This document shows, one piece after another, positions 1 to 10,685 of a stretch of DNA of 64,000 nt. The position numbers and the translations under genes are program-made. The DNA is from Micromussa lordhowensis. Lineage: Eukaryota > Cnidaria > Anthozoa > Scleractinia > Lobophylliidae. The first letter of the stretch is position 1; every line of letters starts with the position of its first letter. The DNA lies in the NCBI GenBank assembly GCA_964020085.1, contig OZ026609.1, forward strand, positions 594,701 through 658,700. Reading direction: 5' to 3'. The notes below the pieces were generated by a model. That model was not told the origin of the DNA, did not search any database, and saw nothing but the letters and a program-made list of their open reading frames with translations.

Positions 1-37
1 CGTGCTACGGAGCCACCTGGCTCGGAAGGCTCACTTT

Positions 38-420
38 TTCGCGGCTTGTTTTCGCCATTGCTGTAGCTTCAAAATCGTGGATCCAGCTTACAGGTATTGC
101 CCGAAATGTGGCACAGAGGTTTTCCGTGTAGCATCATCCGCAGAGTCTACTAGCAACAGCACTGAACCACCGGATTCGCTGAAGACGAGGAAATTTTCTT
201 TGCCAAGCTTCAAGTCATACAAAGCTAAAAAGGGGTCTGAGAGAAGCTCGCTTTTTCGAGCAAAATCAACAAAGAAGACAAAGAAAAGCAAACTAGAGCC
301 AGCAAAAGAAGTCACGATTACTGTCGGGATAATTTCACATTGTGGGCACATTTCGGGCAATACCTGTAAGCTGGATCCACGATTTTGAAGCTACAGCAAT
401 GGCAAAAACAAGCCGCGAAA
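38..420. repeat. Fold-back repeat enclosing a gene fragment with a CPKCG zinc-ribbon half
   Basis: Bases about 38-115 recur as reverse complement at about 344-420, giving a 78-bp stem and a 228-bp loop. A plus-strand reading frame through the stem and loop (2-388) contains YCPKCGTEVF, which looks like half of a zinc ribbon, followed by a Ser/Lys-rich stretch. No upstream start context or splice structure supports an intact gene. I read it as a captured and partly inverted gene fragment; its function is unknown. Confidence 0.5.
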
Positions 421-490
421 GGAGCTGTCATATTCACATGTGCTCCAATGAAGCTCGCAATGACCTCTGGGAAAATAAATCCCATTCTCT

Positions 491-779
491 ATTTGTACTG
501 GAAAAATATTTTTGTACTGGGAAAAATATTTTTGTACTGGGATAAATATTTTTGTACTGGAATAAATATTTTTGTACTGGGATAAATATTTTTGTACTGG
601 GATAAATATTTTTGTACTGGGATAAATATTTTTGTACTGGGATAAATATTTTTGTACTGGGAAAAATATTTTTGTACTGGGATAAATATTTTTGTACTGG
701 AATAAATATTTTTGTACTGGGATAAATATTTTTGTACTGGGATAAATATTTTTGTACTGGGATAAATATTTCTGTACTG
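491..779. repeat. 20-bp minisatellite, about 14 copies
   Basis: The unit GATAAATATTTTTGTACTGG is repeated head to tail with few changes (GGAAAA or GAATAA variants). Because 20 is not a multiple of 3, three units form a 60-bp coding period and give long false open frames on the minus strand. It is not a gene. Confidence 0.93.
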
Positions 780-915
780 CCCCTGTGGGCCACCGTACAA
801 GTCTAAGACACCATCAACGAAATAACACTTCGCCCTCGAGTCTAAAACAACAAATCGTTAAGTAAAACCCAGATAAAGTTCTGCAATTCGTAAAGTTAGT
901 CCTCTCAAGTCCAAG

Positions 916-1100
916 TCACACGAGACGAACTAAATTGCAATTTGAGTCGATCCAAACTGGAAAAACTCGACCGTTGGGTAAAACGTCGAACTTGATTCGA
1001 ATTCGTGTTTGTCGATCTGAATTCAGTCGGACGAACTCAATTGAGTCAAACGTCGAACTTATCATGGGCTTAATTCGCTCAGTTTAGTTCGTCTCGGGAA
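916..1100. repeat. Possible degenerate inverted-repeat element
   Basis: CGAGACGAACT near 919 is answered by AGTTCGTCTCG near 1086, and the interior is full of short TCGAC/GTCGA-type repeats such as AACGTCGAACTT, seen twice. This suggests a decayed MITE-like element, but the arms match only at the ends. Confidence 0.35.
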
Positions 1101-1349
1101 GTTCGATGTTTGACCAGTGGGCCGAATTCAAAAGAAGTTGCAGTGTTGCAGTGATGGGCCTCTCCTTTTGCAGCACACCCCTGTGTAGATTTACAGTTCA
1201 CCATTAAATTTTCTCCGATTCTTATTGGTTTAAATTGATCACGTGACGCGATAGTGTTCATCCGCGGAGAGACATTAGGGACCTTAGGCAATGACGACGG
1301 CGACGCCAAGGACGACGCCTAGAAAAAAATAATTTATATTTTACCGTCG

Positions 1350-3522
1350 AATTTCGTAGCCTGCGAAAACAGCCGTCCTTCTTCGCTCCCGGCCCGAGTG
1401 GCGTTTCGCGAGAAGGACGTCTGCGATTTACCGCCGAAAATTCCATACTGATGACGTAAGTGTGAACTTTGTAATCTTGCCTCAATCTGCAAAATAGGCA
1501 TAAATTAACATTTGCGGTTTTTTCCCCGAGGAGAGGAATGATCAGACACTTGCATTCTTTGCAGAAGAGGCGCTGAAAAGGGGGTTGTCTAGAAAACGAA
1601 GACCTAAGACCTAAGACCCAAAAACGAAGACCCCTAGAAAACGAAGACCTAGAAAACGAAGACCCCCTAGAAAACGAAGACCTAGAAAACGAAGACCCCC
1701 TAGAAAACGAAGACCTAGAAAACGAAGACCCCCTAGAAAACGAAGACCTAGAAAACGAAGACCCCCTAGAAAACGAAGACCTAGAAAACGAAGACCCCCT
1801 AGAAAACGAAGACCTAGAAAACGAAGACCTAGAAAACGAAGACCTCCTAGAAAAGGGGGAAAAGAATATCCCTTAGATGGCGAATCGAGTTTATAAATAG
1901 GTTATGCTTTACCTTCATCACAAGAACCAGAAATGTAGAAAATATTTTCCAAAATATTTTATGATCACGCAATCACCCCACGAGTGTAGATTAACTTTTG
2001 ATTAATACAGTCCAATGCATAACAAATTTGCTTGTCCTTTTATAGTTTCGACGCAGGTATGCATGTGAGAGCTAGGCCGAACGGAATTTTCCCGCGACAA
2101 TCAATTATCCCACTCGTGGGGTGATTGCGTGATCATAAAATATTTTGGAAAATATTTTCTACATTTCTGGTTCTTGTGATGAAGGTAAAGCATAACCTAT
2201 TTATAAACTCGATTCGCCATCTAAGGGATATTCTTTTCCCCCTTTTCTAGGGGGTCTCCGTTTTCTAGGGGGTCTTCGTTTTCTAGGTCTTCGTTTTCTA
2301 GGGGGTCTTCGTTTTCTAGGTCTTCGTTTTCTAGGGGGTCTTCGTTTTCTAGGGGGTCTTCGTTTTCTAGGTCTTCGTTTTCTAGGTCTTCGTTTTCTAG
2401 GGGGTCTTCGTTTTCTAGGTCTTCGTTTTCTAGGGGTCTTCGTTTTTGGGTCTTAGGTCTTAGGTCTTCGTTTTCTAGACAACCCTGAAAAGGGCGACAG
2501 ATACTATGTGGGGACTCAGTGATATTAAGATGACTGAGCTCCTGCAAAAGATACCGCGATATCTCGAACATTTGTTCGACATTCTCCCGTCGAACTCGAC
2601 AAATACACTTCTTTTCACGTTTCCGCTTTGCTGTTTGTCATGTAAAAAGCAAATCGAGAAGCGACAGAGGTTAGTGTTTAACATTATCACCGTGGTAAAT
2701 GACTTGCGTACTCGACAATTTCTTGATGAAAACTTTTTTCGGATAGCTGCAAGAAGCATAATATCTCTAGACAAACGTATATCTTTCTCGAAATAAAGCT
2801 ACGGCGTCTCCGAAGAAGAACGTACGACGACAAATATGATATCTGTGATAAGAATCTACCTACTGTGCTTGCAAACAGTTCTACTCACAGCCGCTCCAGG
2901 TGTCACAATATAGAATGCAAGTAAGCTGCATGTTCATGGTAAATTTCATACTTTGTCCCTCGAAAGCAAATACTTCGAGACTTAAAAACACATCTCTTCT
3001 TGTCATAGAAATGAGCCTGAACAATGCTTTTAACACAGGGCAAATTAGAGAGGTGTCAGACTCGACGAAGCGACAGGGAGATAATAGCGGAGATCATGCA
3101 GACCTGTGACCTCTGAAAATTTACCATAGCACGGTCTATCGGCTCAACTCTGCTGGAAAATCCTCCTTATAACACAAGATGAAGACTCTTCATAAACAAG
3201 AGTGAAGCAACACAAACGGTCAAGCGACCGAAAAGAGAACGGCAAATGTACAAATGCCACGAACCGTAGCAGTCGTGTAGGTCTGTCAACCCCATTTTAA
3301 TAACACGTACTTTTTTTGGTGAGAATATTCAATGTCCCGCATATTTACGGACTTGTTATGCATAATTACCGATCGAACCAATCAGCGTTCATGACCAGAT
3401 TCGGGACAGATTTGCGTCATCAGTATGGAATTTTCGGCGGTAAATCGCAGACGTCCTTCTCGCGAAACGCCACTCGGGTCGGGAGCGAAGAAGGACGGCT
3501 GTTTTCGCAGGCTACGAATTTC
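1350..3522. mobile_element. Composite inverted-repeat element with outer arms of about 105 bp
   Basis: Bases 1350-1457 are repeated as a near-perfect reverse complement at 3417-3522. Inside lies a second, much larger hairpin (1576-2490) and about 0.9 kb of other sequence (2490-3416) with no convincing gene. Nested arms of this kind resemble Foldback-type elements, whose long inverted repeats carry tandem repeats. No transposase was recognised inside, so it would be non-autonomous, and the target duplication was not resolved. Two independent insertions could also give this picture. Confidence 0.55.
1576..2490. repeat. Giant hairpin with arms of about 400 bp carrying GAAGAC(CCC)TAGAAAAC tandem repeats
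   Basis: The left arm (1576-1990) and right arm (about 2103-2490) are reverse complements across a loop of about 110 bp. The distal part of each arm (about 1590-1855 and 2241-2480) is a tandem array of a roughly 15-19-bp unit, CTAGAAAACGAAGACC with a variable run of C. The proximal part is unique sequence. The arrays produce ENED/LENEDP-type open frames on the minus strand, which are artefacts. Copy number differs between the arms, so the arrays have changed since the arms formed. Confidence 0.9.
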
Positions 3523-4029
3523 GCAGATGCCTAGATCTATTCAGTACGTGTATCGGTCTCCAGAACTTGCTCAATATGTAATATGTAATGCCAGCGTTCA
3601 ATTCCAATACGAAAATATAAGCCGGCGTCGCTCACGTTCTTCAAAATACCCAGAACTTGGTCATTTCACGTTGTAGTTTTGCAGAGGACGGCAAAGAAAT
3701 GTACCAAGAATTATAACGCACGTACACAGCCGTTGTTCTGCTCGTTGTTTGGTGGCCGTCGTGGTTTGCTTAAGGTCCCTACTGTCAGCCCATAGTTCCC
3801 GTCCGCGGAAAATACCCGGATGGATTGTAGTCGTCCGTGTAAACAAGCGGGTTTGTAGAAAAAAAAAAACAGTTGAAATTGTATGTAGGGGGTTTTGTCT
3901 GTTTTCCTATTCAAATTTTTCATTTGGTTTTCACGGTTTTCATCTCAAAAAGTTGAAAATAGTTTAATTGAAGTCTGATTGATTTTTGAACTAGCGCGCG
4001 GAAGAAAATGTAGTGGTGAACAATAAAGA

Positions 4030-4171
4030 CAATAGAGTGTTTTTGTCTCGGAACTATCGGTCTGATAGTTGCCAATTGGAAATTCGATGTTTGCAAATAT
4101 TTGTTTTACGAACATCAAATTTCCGCGGGGCAACTATCAGCCGATAGTTCCTCGACAGAGACACTCTATTG
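4030..4171. mobile_element. MITE-like palindrome (142 bp)
   Basis: Terminal arms of about 45 bp, beginning CAATAGAGTGTTTTTGTCTC and ending with its near reverse complement, flank a 50-bp spacer that is itself partly palindromic. It lies just beyond the last recognised exon of the TPRA1-like gene. Confidence 0.75.
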
Positions 4172-4269
4172 TTTAAGTAGATGTTGGTTTTGAATACCTC
4201 ATTGAAATGGACGAACAGTTAGCGTGATGACCTTGTAGGACTTAGAAGAAACACAAAAGTAACGCTCAC

Positions 4270-7200
4270 CTTCCGAAGAAATCCTTCAGAAAAGTCCAGT
4301 ATACCATAGGGCCGAACATAGTATAGTACAAAACCATGGTGAAATCCAAAACGCTGCAATAAAAAGGAAAATATAAAGCATTGAGACTGATAAAACTCTC
4401 GAGGTTACTCATAAAATCTACCAATATTCTCTACTCTAGCTATTACGGACTTCGGCACATTTTATTCGTCAAATATTTGTAAAAAATGTAGCTGTTTTAT
4501 TTCCACTATCGAGGTTGAATAAGAGACCTGGAACTCTCCTCCAAGGATCCTTACTGTTTCGGATCTTGACTGTGAAGGACCTTCAATCCTGAAACGGACC
4601 CTCACTATGAAGGGCCCTTAATATTGAGGACCATGTCTATCTACTAGGGACACCAGATCAACCTTGTTCCCAGAGGCGGGAAGAAGAAAGTTGAGAGCTG
4701 ACTTTAGTGGCGGTCCTATGGGAAGCACCGAATAAGATCGGAAAATAAATCTTGTATCAAGTCTTCAACCTACCACAAGCTTTGCGTGACGCTTTGATAC
4801 AACAGAAGACTCGTACAGCCCTGCAGTAGGTTCACGACACATAACACACCGCAGTACACGTAAAATGACTTCCTCGCTGAAAAGAAAATGCTCACGTTAA
4901 AAGGAAACCTCAGAAAAACAGAAATCGACGCAGAAAATAAACTTAATGACATGTAGAAAAGTTCACGCCGTAATTGCATAGCATGATCTGTGGCAAGAGT
5001 AAGATAAGGAGTATTCGAAATCGTACGTAAAATTAAGCTCCAAGAAGTGTTTTTAATTCTTCCTGAATATGACTAAGGCATATTTTTGTCATTTCTCAAA
5101 CAGTGACTGACTCGCATACTTGAATAAATATAATTATCTTGGGAAATTAAATTGCGATCTCTATGAGGTACGCAGTTTCAAGTATTCAAGCCTTCCTCGG
5201 AAATCTTTCGACGTCCTTGATAAACTTCGGTATAATCGACGCAACTAATACAACTCCGTATCCGTCGGGGCGACTTACCAGGTATGATACAGCATTCTCT
5301 TAACTTGGTACATGGCAAGATGACAATGATGAAATAAACCTGCAAAACATTGACAATATTGTACAGAAAAATTAGCAAGGTCTTCAATAGGGAAGTCCAC
5401 CTTCCAGTATCCTCTCTAACTATTTTCCCATATTAGAAAATACTTGTCTTAAGGTCATTAGTGTGACAAATTCTCATGCTTTTGTCGTCAAATTGAACAA
5501 TTCAGTGTTTTTAGGTCAATAACTTCAAAAGCTTTACTATTTCTCGTTTCTCGCCGGCAAGAGAAGAGTAACCCCAGAGGTCACCCCAGAGGAGACGGGT
5601 GGGGTTTTGCGCCCCTGCTGGCCCCGTTCCTCGGCCGCGCCTAATCTCTTACCCAGATCTTCGCGTCCGTTTTATTTAAAATGGCGGAAACAGCCGGCAT
5701 ATTATTCCTTTTGAAGGATCCCGGTGAATATTATGGACATCGAAAGACAATCGGCGCTGTAAGGATGGGGAAAAAAGGGTAAAAGGTCTAAATGTATGGA
5801 AGAACAGTTTTGTACAGGATATTGGAAATGTTTAAAAACAAAACTTTTAAACTACAAGGTACTGTACCAGAACCAAATGTCTGTAGACTCTTTTTCGCGA
5901 TAGCTACATTGTGCAGTAGTGAAAGCGTCACCAGGAAACGTTTTACAAATCTTAAATATTTCATGGACATTCCAAAGGCACATAGAGAGTCCCTGACCCT
6001 GGGCATTTGCACTAAACAATATTCTAAGAAAATGTACTGCAAAGGTTGGTCAAGACAACGTGACCAACCTTTGCAATACATTTTCTATTTTTAAAGTTTT
6101 TTGGTCTGGTCACGATCTATTTTGATCCAACGTAGAGCAAGTTTTGATCGTACACGGTTTTTGCAGTGGTTTAAGCCTTAAAAAGTAATATTCTAAGACT
6201 CAAGTCAAGACTATTTAAAAAAGTTTAAAAAATTCTACGGAGGGGGTTCTGAGCCACCTTAAATTTTCGAAAATTTGAGGTGGCTCTGAACCCCCTCCGT
6301 AGATTTTTTTTAAACTTTGCAAAAAGTTGCATTTTATCGGGCTGATTACAATTCGATAATAAAAAATGGAGGTTACAGAGCTCGTTTTCGAGTTATAAGC
6401 GTTTAAAGCTAACATTAAGGATGTTTTTAGCAGGTCATATTGTTGCTAGGGTAACCTATTGTGCCATAAAATATACAGCAACTTGTTCACCAATGATTGG
6501 GCAGCTTTTTGATACCATGATTTTAGTATTGACTGATATAGAGTGGTTATAATGAGCCATCAAACTCGAAGTCTTGGAAAGTACCGGAAACTGTTTCGAG
6601 CCACCTTAAATACTAGAGCCGTGCATACGGTAGGTTTTTCTTACCATAGCCAAAAACAGCGATGAACATGACATAAAGAGCAATCCCCCATGACCATATA
6701 AATCATACTTTGTTTTACCATACATTTTGCCATTTATTCCAGGACATCTGATAAACTCAAGAGTTGCCTGAAGAAAAAGAGGCAACAACAAGGCATTTAA
6801 TTTGGAGAAAGAAGCTGTGTGACAACTCAATGAACTTGTGAGGTTTTTAGTGCTTGCATATGGAAACAGTTACACAAAACCCAAACAGAGAACCTGTTAG
6901 CTTAAGTACATGTAGGCTTCTTTTCATGAACCTCTGTCATGAATATCATAGCAGTTTTATATAATTGTCATGTTTAAAATGAAAGAGTACAAGGGAACAA
7001 TTGTGTTTTGATTGACGCTAGGAAGTCTGGTGCTAACCACAAAATCATATGCATTCTGTGACGGGAATGATGATGATGATGGCCATAATGATGATCAGGA
7101 GCAGGAGGAGGAGGAGGAGCAGGAGCAGGAGCAGGAGGAGGAGGAGGAGGAGAAGAAGGATGATGACGAGAAGGTGGAGGAGGACTGTGAAGGGAGAGGA

Positions 7201-7398
7201 GGAGAGGGAGAGAAATGAAGGGGAAAAAATCGATTACAATTGACAACAACGATGATGACAAGCATGATGACTGACAAAAGTCAACAAACCTGTGCTGATG
7301 AATATGCTATAGCACATATTGATGATACACACAAGACTATTTGAACACCTTTCCTCCCATCTTGCATATTACCTACACACAAAATATAGGCGGATTCA

Positions 7399-7430
<32 letters not shown>

Positions 7431-10400
7431 TGCAAACGGCTTTGCATACAGAAGGCAACATGTTAGATATGAATTGACTTTAGATAGCTAAAGAGCTAGG
7501 GAAACTTAGTACAGTGTGAATTTTTACTCTTTGGGTGTAATATTCAAGGAGAAATTGTCTTTCAAAAACTGCAAAATTTCTAGGTTGCAAAAGCGCTAAT
7601 GAGCTCATACATTCTTTGTTAAATTTTGAGTTTTTAAACCCGTGTTGCACAAAAAGTATTCAATACTTCAGGCTCATATTCACTGGCAGAGTTAATCGTA
7701 CTATGACCTTTCAATATTCAGAACTGATTTATTTGTAGCTCCATCAAAAACTGAATTGCTTATGCTAATGAGGCAAATAATTATTGTAAACAAGGATTCC
7801 CCTATACTTAACATTAACTGTACATTACAATACAGAAAACCTGTTACTAATCAAATGTTAAATTTATTTTGTTAACTGCATTTTTATTTTCAGAGCAATT
7901 TACGACAGTGGAGTCCCGCCTTACGACCACCCAGTTAATACAGACACCTCATTATTATAGCCACTTTATTCTGGCCTGAACAAAAGCTCAGTCAGTCATT
8001 TTCTTATTTAAAGAACCCCTTTAATTTGCCCATCCCATAAATATGGCCAGATGTTTGTGGCCCGGGTGACCAGATCAACGGGATTCCACTGCATGTTAAT
8101 TGTTGTAGAAAAAAATAACTTGACTGTGTTATCATACCTGCCCAAACACCAAAGATTATCACACTTAGTTCCACAGCTAACAAGAAGCAGCACAACAGAA
8201 GCCATAAAATCTGCAAAACATCAAGAAAAAAAAAATGGCAAAAAAACTTTTCATGTAACAAATAGTTTCAAGAACTAATTTTATGGTTATCTGTAGATTG
8301 TAGGAATAGATAATAGATTCCATAAATTTACCCTGAGTGCCAGAGTTTTTATTTTTTCTTTCTTGCAAAGAGTGGTGAACCCTCTATTCTAGAAATGTGG
8401 CAATCACGGCTTCGCCACTTACAGACACTGGCCTAATCTGGCCACTAAAAAGAGAAAAAAAAACTTCTGGGACCCAGCATATTGCTACCATAAATTGCAC
8501 TTGCCAAACAAAAGCTGCAAAATATACGTTGTTATTTGTTCATGTAACATAGTAATAAATGGTTCTTCTTCTTCTTAATCTTTTCATGATGCCTTTATTA
8601 CTTCTGCCATCTTGCATAGTCTCATAATTTACAATCTTTAATGTTTGTGTGATTGCATGGGTATACTTACTATTAAAGGAAAATGTCACGAGTACCTTTG
8701 TTAGCAGAGAATCCTTGTGAGGTTCATTTAAGATGGATGTCAAAAGCATGGAAACAAAACATCTTACTATGCCAACAATGCAAACAAAGAACACCTAATG
8801 GAATGAAACAAGCAAATCCAAATAGCTGCACTCTATGAATCAAACAGAAAGTAAAGTTGGTTGCTTATCCCAAGATTTACAACAAATATATATGATGAAA
8901 ACCCACAGACCTGTGCTAATGCTACAGTATACTTCACTCATACCAAGTGCCAATGGATTTACAGAGAATTGGGTCAGCTGATAGTCCCCAGTTAACATGC
9001 ACATTATCAGTACAGCTAAGTGCCATGCAATATCTCAGTGGGGAGGGGAGATTGAAAGGTGCAAAAGTATAAATTGTTGTTCTAGAAAAATGTCAATAGC
9101 CCTCTCACAGTAGCTCTTTGCTCTCCCCCCTGTCATTCCTCTGAAAGCTCTTGCTTAACTTGATTCACATGTCCCTTTAAAGTATTGGTGTGGACATTAA
9201 TTTCTTTGAACTGCTCATTTTATGCACATGAAAAAAAAGAAAACCAAAGAAAATGATAGATTAAACTTAGCTTCTACATGGAATCTCCTACATCGATCAT
9301 TCCAACTTTCCCTTTTAAAAATTGCTAAGGGAAAATAAGTCCTAAAGACATCCAGTCACACAATCTATGCCTGTTAACTTTTCTGGATAATTTGTGATTC
9401 AGTTATGGGTGGATATTCTCTAGAGTTCAATATCCCAAGTTGTTATAATGAACCCAGTCCTTAAACAATCTTACCTACCATAAAATAAACAGTCTTTACA
9501 ATAGGACATCTTATTTGATAAAGCTGCACACGAGCCACTCCAAGTCTGTACATAAGGAACATCAGGAAGAGAACGTTGGGTACGAGAAGAAGAACATCAA
9601 AAATCCTGATGGCACTTCATATGTCATATAAAAAGTAAACAAAATGTTACGTGAATGTTAAGTGCACAATCTCACTAAATTAGCACAGAACAAATCAGTT
9701 GTCTTGTTGCACCAGCCTCACTTTTGTTTTACCTTTCTAGGATAGGACAGGGAAGACCTGCCCTTTCAATATAAAGTATGTAAAAAGATTGGAATGTCTC
9801 CAGGAAAACAGGGGCATCATGTCTACTTGTCCACGTGCACCTTGAACCTCCCTCAAGGTGGTTAGGTGTAATGATGGGGGTGGGAGGGGGCTGGCTGGGT
9901 ATGAGTGTGTGGACAAGCATTGGGGGGAGTGGTTTGGTGCGATTGTGTGGATGAGGGTGGGGGAGAGGGGTAGGAGGTGGCATTGACAGCCATGATGACA
10001 CTTGATGTTGCCATCTTTTATCTTTGTGTGTTTTATACTGCACTACTTCTCTTTTCCTCAAGACATTACCAGCGCTCTAGTTAAATAACTCCATATGACC
10101 TCCAAGTTATTGTGAGCCTTACCCCCCCCCCCCCCACCATTCCCTGTTCAGTACCCCTCTGTACCCAAAAAATAATAGTTATGGATCTTTTCTTTGCAAG
10201 TCAGCCCATCTCATCAAGTCGTGGAAGAACTCCCTGCTATTAACTTTGACTTTCTTTGTTTACTATAAGTTAATCCTTAAAACTATCAGGACAATATTCA
10301 AGCAGGGAAGTTAATATGATACGTATGGTCTTAATTTGTTCGCGGTAAATATTTCGACTTAAACTCGGTAAGCATACACTGGGGTAGCCTAAAACGTCAG

Positions 10401-10685
10401 TAGAATTTTTTCTCATCTTCCTCTCAACGACGAAGGAATTAGAAAGTAACTTTGCACTGCTAGCAGGGTTCAATCGAGGAACGGGTTGATCAAGTAAAAC
10501 ACTTACAACATCTACACTGCTTACCTATCATTGATTGTCCCATACAAAATACTTTGACAGAAGTTAAGAACTATATGGTCCGCGGGAACTGCTGTCGTTG
10601 AAACATTAGGAGGTAGAAGACTAGAAGATGATTTAGACATCATTTCTATTATCCGCGCTTTTGTTGATTTTGGAAAACCTGCCAT
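4270..10685 (-). CDS. TPRA1: TPRA1-like (GPR175) seven-transmembrane protein, nine exons, 3' end not found
   Basis: Minus-strand exons: 10525-10685 (ATG at 10685), 9479-9605, 8696-8794, 8138-8210, 7290-7372, 6645-6767, 5279-5339, 4774-4876 and 4270-4353. They sum to 914 nt (304 residues and two bases) and every GT/AG junction keeps frame. The translation follows the animal TPRA1 family in order: LLLVPNVLFLMF (helix 1), VGIVRCFVSM, LLAVELSVIIFGVWAG, IAYSSAQ, DLYGHGG, FIIVILP, ARKSFYVYCGVL, VNLLQG and FLKDFFG. Animal homologues are about 370 aa multi-pass membrane proteins, so only the cytoplasmic tail is missing here. The frame ends at a good donor (GTGAGC, phase 2), so one or more 3' exons must follow. 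I found none down to base 1; they may lie beyond the window or be displaced by the repeats at 1-4.2 kb. The large introns hold hairpins and a GA-rich tract. Confidence 0.88.
6029..6084. repeat. Short hairpin in TPRA1-like intron
   Basis: AAAATGTACTGCAAAGGTTG at 6029 pairs with CAACCTTTGCAATACATTTT ending at 6084, with an 8-base loop. Confidence 0.7.
6220..6319. repeat. Near-perfect 100-bp palindrome in TPRA1-like intron
   Basis: About 48-bp arms meet with almost no loop near 6268. The core is GAGGGGGTTCTGAGCCACC and its complement. It is probably a small MITE. Confidence 0.8.
7086..7216. repeat. GA-rich low-complexity tract
   Basis: The plus strand is nearly pure GAGGAG/CAGGAG. It gives false poly-Glu and poly-Arg frames on plus and poly-Ser/Pro frames on minus. 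It lies in an intron of the TPRA1-like gene. Confidence 0.85.

Noticed and set aside
434..800. Long minus-strand frames with YPSTKIFIPVQK repeats
   Set aside because: They are translations of the 20-bp minisatellite, with no gene structure.
2221..2571. LENEDP-repeat protein on minus
   Set aside because: It comes from the GAAGAC tandem array in the fold-back arm; the same array faces the other way at 1590-1855.
2506..2796. 96-codon plus-strand frame starting MWGLSDIK inside the composite element
   Set aside because: No recognisable domain or splice context, and it overlaps an equally long minus-strand frame.
6974..7277. Poly-Glu, poly-Arg and Pro/Ser-rich frames
   Set aside because: Low-complexity GA-rich tract read in different frames.
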